The position numbers and the translations under genes were made by a program. Below are positions 8,759 to 15,179 of a stretch of 26,310 nt of DNA, piece after piece (the first letter of the stretch is position 1; each line of letters opens with the position of its first letter). Source of the stretch: a virus; IMG/VR virus record IMGVR_UViG_3300013004_000159, positions 1-26,310 of that record, one strand, 5' to 3'. The notes under the pieces are model-generated. The model was not told where the DNA came from, did not search any database, and saw only the letters and a list, made by a program, of their open reading frames with translations.

Positions 8759-9322
8759 CTATTTTTGTTCTTCATCTTTCATTTTTTGATTAAATTCATC
8801 AATCTCCTTCTTAACATCCATCATTTTTTGATCCATTTCTTTTTTCTTATCTTGAATGGATTTTCCTATCTCTAAAATCTTCGCAGATTTTTGAGCTAAT
8901 TTTGTATTTAGGTCGTTGATATTTGATTTGGTTAAAAGTTTAGTCTCTTCTTTGTCTAATAATGACAACTCTTCTTGAAACTCTTGAATTTTGAGTTTGT
9001 CTTTTGTTCTTTCATCCTGAAGATGACTAACTTCTCTTTCTAATTTTTTAAGAGTTGAGTACTCAATAAGAAAAGGATTCCTATCCTGTTCAGGACCTGA
9101 TTCTATTTGTCCAATTATTGACTTTAGTTTTGACTCAACATCTTTATCGGTGAGTTTATCATCTTGATAAACAGCATCAATCTGTGCCTTTTTTTGATTA
9201 AATTCAGTAAATTGGTCTTCAAGAGCATTCATTTTCTCTTTTGACATCTTTACATCTGGCTCATCAGTGTCTATAATTTCAAGTTTCTCAATAAACTTCT
9301 GATAGTTAAAAACATATTTCAT
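8759..9322 (-). CDS. Coiled-coil protein with head-targeting-like N-terminus
   Basis: This 187-residue protein is almost entirely helical and charged. Heptad-like Leu/Ile/Met spacing covers about residues 20-185, with long Lys/Glu/Gln runs, so a coiled-coil rod or oligomer is likely. The N-terminus MKYVFNYQKFIEKLE follows the M-K-aromatic-hydrophobic pattern shared by other proteins here, and also recalls the T4 scaffold and internal protein starts. It lies 5 bases after the stop of the 1012-residue protein and is probably on the same mRNA. A scaffold-like or internal head role is possible but unproven; no enzymatic motif is visible. Confidence 0.7.
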   Translation of the reverse strand: MKYVFNYQKFIEKLEIIDTDEPDVKMSKEKMNALEDQFTEFNQKKAQIDAVYQDDKLTDKDVESKLKSIIGQIESGPEQDRNPFLIEYSTLKKLEREVSHLQDERTKDKLKIQEFQEELSLLDKEETKLLTKSNINDLNTKLAQKSAKILEIGKSIQDKKKEMDQKMMDVKKEIDEFNQKMKDEEQK

Positions 9323-9327
9323 TTTCT

Positions 9328-12300
9328 TTAAGTAAATTTAACCGTAGTTGGCTTCCCAGCGGCTTCTAAAGCAGATTGGATATCCTCAAAACCACCATGT
9401 ATTTTGATAGCAGTTTTTAATTTATTGACATCATCATTAATATCTACAGCTTTAGTTGTAACAGTTTCTTTACCCTTTACATCTTCTTTTGTCTCTTTGA
9501 TAAGCCAAAACATTCTTTTAGTAATAAATTTCATATCTTCAACTTTCTCAGGTTCAGCTCCGGAAGACACACTATTAATCTTAAGTGGTAGTTTATTATT
9601 AACTATACACTCTAAGAAGTTATTTTTAGAAATGATTGTACCTCTTACTTTTTTTCTAACTTCTAAATCCATATCACCATCACCTTTCTCAGTTTTGATT
9701 GATTCACCATCAAATACCTTTAGCAAATAATTCTTAAATGTTAAAAATGAACTAGAATATGATATGTAATAGAAATCACCAACTACATTCTGAATAAAGA
9801 AATAATATGTAACATCTTTATTTTTATCATCAACACCATCAACTTGTAAACATTTTCCGCTAAAGTCTTGCTCTTTAATAAAATCATCACCTTCTCCAGA
9901 TTCAGCATCTGGACCACCCTTAATACTTTCAGGTTTGACAAATTTATAAATTGACTGTTTTATCAAAGCTGCTTTAGAGTAATTATCTTTCAGATCTAAC
10001 TCACCAGTTGTTGGATTTTTCCAAGACAAATCAGCTTCTGGTAATCCTTTGAAGTTTTCATCGCTCATATCACCAAAATATCTATCAAGCATCTTTTGTT
10101 GAGCTCCTTTCTTAAATGGTTCTTCACCATCTAACATTTCCGACATAAATTTTCTCAAAGCAACACCAGCTCCTCTTTTAAGAACATTACCTACTCTAAT
10201 TTGAGTATTTTTGCTAAAAATTGGTTGGAATTTTCTTTCACCCATAATCTTTACAACAGCATCGTTCCAAATAGCAAATGTTTTCTTATGTCTATATGGT
10301 CCCTCAGTTTGAGCATTTGGATCACCACCACCACTTCTACCAAAAGGAATATACTCATTGTATACAGATCTAGACACCTTACCACCGGTTCTCGCACCAG
10401 GAATAGTATTATTTGTGTGTAATCCATAAGCTCTATTGAAAATTCTTACAATGTTCATTATTGGATCTATACCATCTAATACAACAGAATCTTTTGTCTC
10501 AGCAATTTTCTTTTCTAAGTTGACTTTAATTTTTTCAACTTCTGATTCTTTCATAACCCAAGCATTTAGGTCCATATTCTTACCCCACCAATCTTGTATA
10601 TCGTTGGCTAGTTTCTTTGGCATAATCTTTTTAGGATCACCAGACTCAGGAGCAGATCCACCCTCAGGCTTTTCACCAGATTCCGGTGTATTTTCTTTAG
10701 TCTCTGGAGTTACTTCGTCGGCTTCAATAATCATTTTAACAAATTTATCATAACCTAACAATAACTTCTCTTGAGTTTTTTCTTCTTTATTTTCTGGCTT
10801 ACCAAACTGTAACTCAGGGTTAATCACTCCTCTCATAGTAGCGTTGAAATTAACCAACTCTTTCATCATTTTATCCCAAAGAACTAAATTCTCTTGGTTA
10901 GAAGCAAACATTTTTTTAATTTCATCATTTGCAGCATTCATTACGTCATTCTTAACACTAATTGAATAAAGTCCAACAATTTTCTGAGCTATATTATCAG
11001 GTCTTGTTAAAAAGTTATCAAGTCCTTCTTTAACAACATATTTGTTTCTAAAATTCTCATCTCTTACTAATGTGTATATCTTCTGTATAGGAGATTTTGT
11101 CTTGGATTGAGAAATCTTTTCCTCTGGACTTAATTTAAGATAAGCTTCTAATTCCTCAATAGCACTAGGTTCACTCTTAAATAAATTATAAAGTGGTTTA
11201 ATAGCTTGATTAATATGCAATCCTTTAGTCTTTTTAGTAAAATCCCACTCAATACTATCACCAGTTGATATATTTTTAGGAGCTTCTCCATCTTTATAAT
11301 CAACCTCTTCGTAAATATAAGACTCTCTTGTAGAAGATGGACCAGAACCTGTTTTAGGTGCTGTGATTTTAGCAAGTTCTGCTTTATTTTTAGCACTAAC
11401 ATCTATTGTTTTTTTCTCGTCTTTCTCAGCTTCAGCTTCTTTTCTAAGTCGAGCTCTTGTTCCCTCACCAGCATTTGTGTTTTTACCAGCTTTCTTTTGT
11501 TCTTCAACCCACTTAGCTAATTTTTCTTTATAAATATCATCAACTGATTTACTAATGTTAGAAACGAATTTTCTATCACGAGCATATTTTGCCACAGCAT
11601 CGTCATCAGAAGTGGCACTCAAGCCTCTTGACTCACCACCATATCCAGGACCAGAATAAACTGGAGATCCTTTGATAGCAGCATAGAAATAAAACTTCTT
11701 TTCCTGCATTTCGCCATATATCTTAACTACACTTAAAACACTTTTTAAGTTTTCTATACAAAGATTAAATAATTTATTCTCTGTTTTTTCTTGAAAAGTT
11801 TCTTTCTTCTTATAATCATCAAGATTAATACCCTCTAAAAACTCTAAGAACTCATTTAATTGTCTTAAAAGTTCGTTCTTTTTTTCGATTGGTTCTACTT
11901 CTTCTACCTTTTTTATAGTTTCTTTTGTTAAATCTATCAAACTAGCTAAATTTACAGGATCAATTCTACCTTTAAATTTCTTAAGGTCATGTAGGTGAGC
12001 AACATTCATCTCTAATCTATTTAAGAAAGCATAAATAGTAACAGTACCTAACATTTTTTTGTCTTCTATATCAAGCTCAGCTAACTGTGATGACATTAAA
12101 ATGTCATCAAACTCAGCTCTTAATTTTGAAATAAGTGGTTTAATTAAAACCATATTAGCCCCAATTTGAGCCTTTCTAATAATTGCATTTACTAATCTAC
12201 CTACTAATGAATCACCCCAAGTAATTTCATTACCCATTGCGCCAGATCCGGACATTGTTTCCTGTATTAGTTTATCTAATTGATAGTCTAACTTTTTATC

Positions 12301-12366
12301 CAATTCAACTATTCTATTCTCATTTATTTGTTTAAGATAGTTGTTTCTCGAATTGATATACTTCAT
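9328..12366 (-). CDS. Large unknown protein (1012 aa), probable virion component
   Basis: No catalytic motif is recognised. The first third is helical (TWGDSLVGRLVNAIIRKAQI near residues 49-68, and DLKKFKGRIDP near 143). A Gly/Ser-rich stretch (GSPVYSGPGYGGESRG) precedes a Lys/Ala/Glu-rich linker near 290-340. An acidic Pro/Glu/Gly linker lies near 555-580, followed by a conserved-looking block (AYGLHTNNTIPGARTGGK, then a GPYRHKKTFAIWNDAV stretch) and a beta-rich part with YYFFIQNVVGDFYYISYSS. The start MKYINSRNNYLKQINE fits the shared N-terminal pattern. From memory, large proteins with a similar central block occur in other Bacteroidota T4-like phages without known function. A candidate late promoter 20 bases upstream supports a structural or internal head role. 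Confidence 0.75.
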   Translation of the reverse strand: MKYINSRNNYLKQINENRIVELDKKLDYQLDKLIQETMSGSGAMGNEITWGDSLVGRLVNAIIRKAQIGANMVLIKPLISKLRAEFDDILMSSQLAELDIEDKKMLGTVTIYAFLNRLEMNVAHLHDLKKFKGRIDPVNLASLIDLTKETIKKVEEVEPIEKKNELLRQLNEFLEFLEGINLDDYKKKETFQEKTENKLFNLCIENLKSVLSVVKIYGEMQEKKFYFYAAIKGSPVYSGPGYGGESRGLSATSDDDAVAKYARDRKFVSNISKSVDDIYKEKLAKWVEEQKKAGKNTNAGEGTRARLRKEAEAEKDEKKTIDVSAKNKAELAKITAPKTGSGPSSTRESYIYEEVDYKDGEAPKNISTGDSIEWDFTKKTKGLHINQAIKPLYNLFKSEPSAIEELEAYLKLSPEEKISQSKTKSPIQKIYTLVRDENFRNKYVVKEGLDNFLTRPDNIAQKIVGLYSISVKNDVMNAANDEIKKMFASNQENLVLWDKMMKELVNFNATMRGVINPELQFGKPENKEEKTQEKLLLGYDKFVKMIIEADEVTPETKENTPESGEKPEGGSAPESGDPKKIMPKKLANDIQDWWGKNMDLNAWVMKESEVEKIKVNLEKKIAETKDSVVLDGIDPIMNIVRIFNRAYGLHTNNTIPGARTGGKVSRSVYNEYIPFGRSGGGDPNAQTEGPYRHKKTFAIWNDAVVKIMGERKFQPIFSKNTQIRVGNVLKRGAGVALRKFMSEMLDGEEPFKKGAQQKMLDRYFGDMSDENFKGLPEADLSWKNPTTGELDLKDNYSKAALIKQSIYKFVKPESIKGGPDAESGEGDDFIKEQDFSGKCLQVDGVDDKNKDVTYYFFIQNVVGDFYYISYSSSFLTFKNYLLKVFDGESIKTEKGDGDMDLEVRKKVRGTIISKNNFLECIVNNKLPLKINSVSSGAEPEKVEDMKFITKRMFWLIKETKEDVKGKETVTTKAVDINDDVNKLKTAIKIHGGFEDIQSALEAAGKPTTVKFT

Positions 12367-12386
12367 GAAATATGAATATTTTTTGT

Positions 12387-12395
12387 TATATATTA
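12387..12395 (-). promoter_or_regulatory. Candidate late promoter for 1012-aa protein operon
   Basis: TAATATATA on the minus strand, exactly 20 bases before the ATG at 12366, the same distance as in several other units. It would drive the 1012- and 187-residue genes together. Confidence 0.6.
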
Positions 12396-12547
12396 AATCT
12401 ATTTACCCGATTTTATAGAAATTTTTTTTTATTTAATATTTTATAATTAAAATAAAGATTCCATCAGTTTATAAAAATTATAAAATTTTTTGTACTCTAA
12501 AAAACCGCAAAATTTCATCGGTCGTTAAAATTGTTGAATTTTCTAGT
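12396..12547. other. AT-rich divergent intergenic spacer
   Basis: The longest gene-poor stretch of the window (about 215 bases including its two flanking promoter candidates). It contains A/T-rich, partly self-complementary sequence (ATAATTAAAA, ATTATAAAATTTT) and a short GC-richer patch (ACCGCAAAATTTCATCGGTCG at 12502-12522). No gene, RNA or clear hairpin terminator was seen in it. Confidence 0.5.
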
Positions 12548-12556
12548 CAATATATA
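12548..12556 (+). promoter_or_regulatory. Candidate late promoter for W/G-repeat gene
   Basis: CAATATATA, 25 bases before the ATG at 12582, preceded by AAAATTGTTGAATTTT and a five-base gap. This is close to the stronger upstream-block layout seen at 19139-19167. Confidence 0.5.
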
Positions 12557-12581
12557 CACTAATTAAACATAATTTAGATTT

Positions 12582-12866
12582 ATGGATTTTTTAGAACTAA
12601 GGTACGAAGGTAAAACCTACACTACCAAAAATCACATCTTGGAAGTACTATCAAAGGAAAAACTTTATTGGTTGATAGACTCTGAAGTAAATAAAGCAAT
12701 CATCGAAATACAAAATAATACTGTAATTTGGCATGAGGGTATCTATATGTCAGGAAACTGGCATTATGGTATATTCAAAAATGGAGGATTTTACGGCACT
12801 TGGGAGAATGGTATATGGGAAGACGGATACTTTAACGGCGAATGGGTAAGTGGTATAAAAGCTTAA
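12582..12866 (+). CDS. Small protein with Trp/Gly (MORN-like) repeats
   Basis: This 94-residue protein has an N-terminal half with LELRYEGKTYTTKNHILEVL and IDSEVNKAIIEIQNN. About residues 48-92 then carry repeated W/Y/F-x-x-G-x-F/W units (WHEGIY, GNWHYGIF, NGGFYGTW, ENGIWEDGYF, NGEWVSG). Such short aromatic-glycine repeats form extended beta-hairpin structures like MORN repeats and are common in Bacteroidota and their phages, often as binding or structural modules. A specific function cannot be read. It has its own late promoter candidate and is followed after 22 bases by the next gene, probably in one unit that ends at the 13367-13388 terminator. Confidence 0.7.
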   Translation: MDFLELRYEGKTYTTKNHILEVLSKEKLYWLIDSEVNKAIIEIQNNTVIWHEGIYMSGNWHYGIFKNGGFYGTWENGIWEDGYFNGEWVSGIKA

Positions 12867-12888
12867 CTAAAAAATAATCTAAACTACT

Positions 12889-13344
12889 ATGAGAAGAAAA
12901 AAAGAAATAACAAAATCTGAAGTTTCAGATTTGTTATACACTAATCAAAAAATCTCTATCTACAGAACAAAAGAACAATGGTTCTTTGAGATTGGTAGAG
13001 AAATAACAACAGATTTAGGAGAAGCGGTGGCAATTTTGATGAAGAATAAAGAAGTAAATGAAGAAATCTGGAATATTGAAATAAAAGAATGTGATTCGGA
13101 ACTAATATCACCAGCTAGAAGTTTATTCTACTTAACTGGAGGTTACAACGAATGGGCGACTTTAGAAAATTATTCCAAACCTTGGAATGAATGTTGTTTA
13201 GAATTTCAAGAAGAATTTGGTTTTATGATAACTAAAATCATTAAAAGGTCAAAAAAATTATCAGATGTAAAAAATGGTTTCACAAAATACCTAAATTTAC
13301 CGGTATTATATGATTACGCACTTAGTAAAAATTTATTAAAATAA
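12889..13344 (+). CDS. Hypothetical protein (151 aa)
   Basis: No family recognised. It is a soluble, charged protein beginning MRRKKEITKSEV, with an IYRTKEQWFFEIGREI strand pair and a DLGEAVAILMKN helix. Trp/Cys-rich YNEWATLENYSKPWNECC follows near residues 88-105, and the C-terminal part is basic and helical. It lies 22 bases after the W/G-repeat gene and is followed by a terminator hairpin, so the two genes form a short operon. Confidence 0.65.
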   Translation: MRRKKEITKSEVSDLLYTNQKISIYRTKEQWFFEIGREITTDLGEAVAILMKNKEVNEEIWNIEIKECDSELISPARSLFYLTGGYNEWATLENYSKPWNECCLEFQEEFGFMITKIIKRSKKLSDVKNGFTKYLNLPVLYDYALSKNLLK

Positions 13345-13366
13345 ACTAAAAAGATATTAAAGCAAG

Positions 13367-13388
13367 AACCCATCGAAAGATGGGTTTT
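13367..13388 (+). terminator. Rho-independent terminator with GAAA loop
   Basis: AACCCATC at 13367-13374 pairs with GATGGGTT at 13379-13386 around a GAAA tetraloop, followed by a T run. It lies 22 bases after the stop of the 151-residue gene. Confidence 0.88.
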
Positions 13389-13395
13389 TTCTTTT

Positions 13396-13404
13396 TTATA
13401 TATA
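13396..13404 (+). promoter_or_regulatory. Candidate promoter abutting start codon (TTATATATA)
   Basis: TTATATATA lies only 5 bases before the ATG at 13410 and directly follows the terminator. If used as a -10 element, the transcript would begin at or near the ATG, giving a leaderless or nearly leaderless mRNA. Confidence 0.45.
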
Positions 13405-13409
13405 CTCAT

Positions 13410-13649
13410 ATGGAAGAATTTAGGTCAGTTTGTTCTAATCCCTGGTGTAAAGCACAATTCTCTTACACTGAAAGAGATTATATAAAAGTAGATGGTGAAC
13501 TTAGAGAACCAAAAACTTGCAGAAAGTGTAAAAGTTTTGATACGGAACTAAGCGGTGGTGTAGAATGGACAGATAAAACATATGAAGGACCAAGAGTTGA
13601 TAATCAACCACATGAGATTAGATATAAAGTAACAAACTTCAAATTATGA
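13410..13649 (+). CDS. Small zinc-ribbon-like protein
   Basis: An upstream in-frame ATG at 13380 lies within the terminator hairpin and would add a Phe-rich peptide, so the start at 13410 (MEEFRSV) is preferred, giving 79 residues. CSNPWC at residues 8-13 and CRKCKSFD near residues 37-44 form a two-knuckle Cys4 pattern typical of small zinc ribbons. The rest is a beta-like, charged tail (GGVEWTDKTYEGPR). Zinc binding is inferred; the partner, nucleic acid or protein, is unknown. The stop overlaps the next ATG (ATGA). Confidence 0.65.
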   Translation: MEEFRSVCSNPWCKAQFSYTERDYIKVDGELREPKTCRKCKSFDTELSGGVEWTDKTYEGPRVDNQPHEIRYKVTNFKL

Positions 13650-14494
13650 GAGCACAATTTTTTGACTTATCAGTATTGATTGAATTAGAAAGTAAGGTTT
13701 GGTTGGTTTCAAGAACTAAACCGTCAATTCCAATTGTTAAGATTTCAGCATCAGAATTTAATCTTATCAAAAAAGGAGTTTATGTGAAGTTTGGCCAAAG
13801 AATGAAAATAGGTGGTTCAGATTATTGGTTAAGTAAAGATTTATCAGAAGAAATTAAAATAAAATGTGTAAAATCAAACACAAACATATCAGAACTTGTT
13901 TTTTCAATGCAAGAATATATGAATCCAAGTATTATAGAGAAATTAAACTATACAATACACAAAGATAATCTTTATAATATTAAGAACGTAGATGATGATA
14001 TCTATATAATTTGTTCTAAAAATACTAAAAAGAACTACGATTATTTAATAAAAAAATTAGAAGAGTTCTTAGAGTCAATTGGACTTAAAGTAAAAAACTA
14101 CTATTATATTTCAGAAACATACTTCAATAGAAACGAAGATGATATTTGTCACAAAAAGGTTAGATTACTACTTCAACATCTTATAGGATTAAAAACCGAA
14201 GGTGATAAATTCATAGACGAGGAAATTACAAAATATGATATAATTTCTTACTATGATGAATCTAAAGAAGTTATAGAAATGTGTAAAAATATTAATGATA
14301 CTCTACTATTTTTACAGAAAAACTCAGAAGAATCAATTTCAGAAAAAGTTAAGGATCTACTTAAATCTGATTACACAGAACTTATAGTCAATGAAGTAAC
14401 TTTCAATAGAGTAAATAAGTTTATTACTACACCAGTAAAAATAACAACTCAAAATATAATTAAAAACTTTGAGTCCTTTAAGTTCAGAGGTTAA
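13646..14494 (+). CDS. Unknown protein (282 aa), possibly degenerate HAD-like fold
   Basis: The N-terminal part (QFFDLSVLIELESKVWLV, then VKFGQRMKIGGSDYWLS) looks like a small beta domain. The middle shows DDIYIICSKNTKKN, a helix, then GLKVKNYYYISETYF and KVRLLLQHLIGLK, and later YDIISYYDESKEVIEMCKNI. That order (a strand ending in a small polar residue, then a strand with Tyr/Asp-Asp-Glu before a helix) recalls the second half of HAD-type phosphatases in phages. However, I see no DxD motif I, so activity is doubtful. It is coupled to the zinc-ribbon gene by ATGA. Its stop codon shares the TTAA palindrome with the convergent gp16 stop. Confidence 0.6.
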   Translation: MRAQFFDLSVLIELESKVWLVSRTKPSIPIVKISASEFNLIKKGVYVKFGQRMKIGGSDYWLSKDLSEEIKIKCVKSNTNISELVFSMQEYMNPSIIEKLNYTIHKDNLYNIKNVDDDIYIICSKNTKKNYDYLIKKLEEFLESIGLKVKNYYYISETYFNRNEDDICHKKVRLLLQHLIGLKTEGDKFIDEEITKYDIISYYDESKEVIEMCKNINDTLLFLQKNSEESISEKVKDLLKSDYTELIVNEVTFNRVNKFITTPVKITTQNIIKNFESFKFRG

Positions 14495-15132
14495 GACTTA
14501 CCAGAATCTTTATCTTTACTTAACATAGCTGTTTTAATCAAATCGTTAAGTTTTCTATTGTCCATGATATCACCCGTCGGTCCACTCTGATTATCAGAAG
14601 CCTCATCAGCTAGAGATTTATTTAATTCTGGATTTTCAATTTCATTGAAACCTAAATCTTTTCTTAAATTCTTATAAAATTTCTCAAGATCTGTTCTTTG
14701 AGTAGATAAAAACTTAGCATTCTCACGTATTTGACCAATAGTTTGATTGACTACTTCATGCATTCTAGCTGAATTATCACCATTATCAACTTGTCTTAAT
14801 TGAGATAAGAAGTTTTTTCGTGTCATCTTAGTTAAAAAGATAGTCTCGGAATAAACCATAGCATCTTCTTTCATTTTATTTTTGATATAAGGATGTTCCT
14901 TTAATTGAGGTATATCACTTAAATACAAATCAACTAATGATTCCAAAACTTCCATTGATTGTTGACTAGCAACAGTTAAATCGGAATCATAATCATAAAT
15001 TTCAATTTCTCCTAAATCAGGCAGATCTTCTGGTCGAGCTAAGTGTTTTGATAAGTCAAAATCACCTCCCTCTGATTGAATTTGATCAAACTCATCTTGA
15101 AGTCTATTTCTTTCATTTTCTGTTTTTGACAT
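14491..15132 (-). CDS. Terminase small subunit, gp16-like
   Basis: The open frame extends to 15195, but that would run into the divergent terminase gene and its promoter. The ATG at 15132 (MSKTENERN) gives 213 residues and sits 20 bases from a TAATATATA element. An acidic N-terminal region with DLPDLGEIEIYDYDSDL resembles the T4 gp16 stretch around LPGIDGEEIKVYE. The central helices (MKEDAMVYSETIFLTKM, then MHEVVNQTIGQIRENAKFL and LEKFYKNLRKDL) correspond to the gp16 hairpin that forms a ring and regulates the large subunit during packaging. Its position directly next to gp17 supports this. T4 gp16 is 164 residues. Confidence 0.75.
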   Translation of the reverse strand: MSKTENERNRLQDEFDQIQSEGGDFDLSKHLARPEDLPDLGEIEIYDYDSDLTVASQQSMEVLESLVDLYLSDIPQLKEHPYIKNKMKEDAMVYSETIFLTKMTRKNFLSQLRQVDNGDNSARMHEVVNQTIGQIRENAKFLSTQRTDLEKFYKNLRKDLGFNEIENPELNKSLADEASDNQSGPTGDIMDNRKLNDLIKTAMLSKDKDSGKS

Positions 15133-15149
15133 AAGAAAGTGGTTTTTTA

Positions 15150-15161
15150 CAATATATATTA
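15150..15161. promoter_or_regulatory. Overlapping divergent late promoters for gp16 and gp17
   Basis: CAATATATA on plus (15150-15158) and TAATATATA on minus (15153-15161) share the palindrome AATATATATT. The plus element lies 21 bases from the gp17 ATG and the minus element 20 bases from the gp16 ATG, so one 12-base site could serve both terminase genes. Confidence 0.55.
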
Positions 15162-15179
15162 AAAATTCACCTTCTTTGT

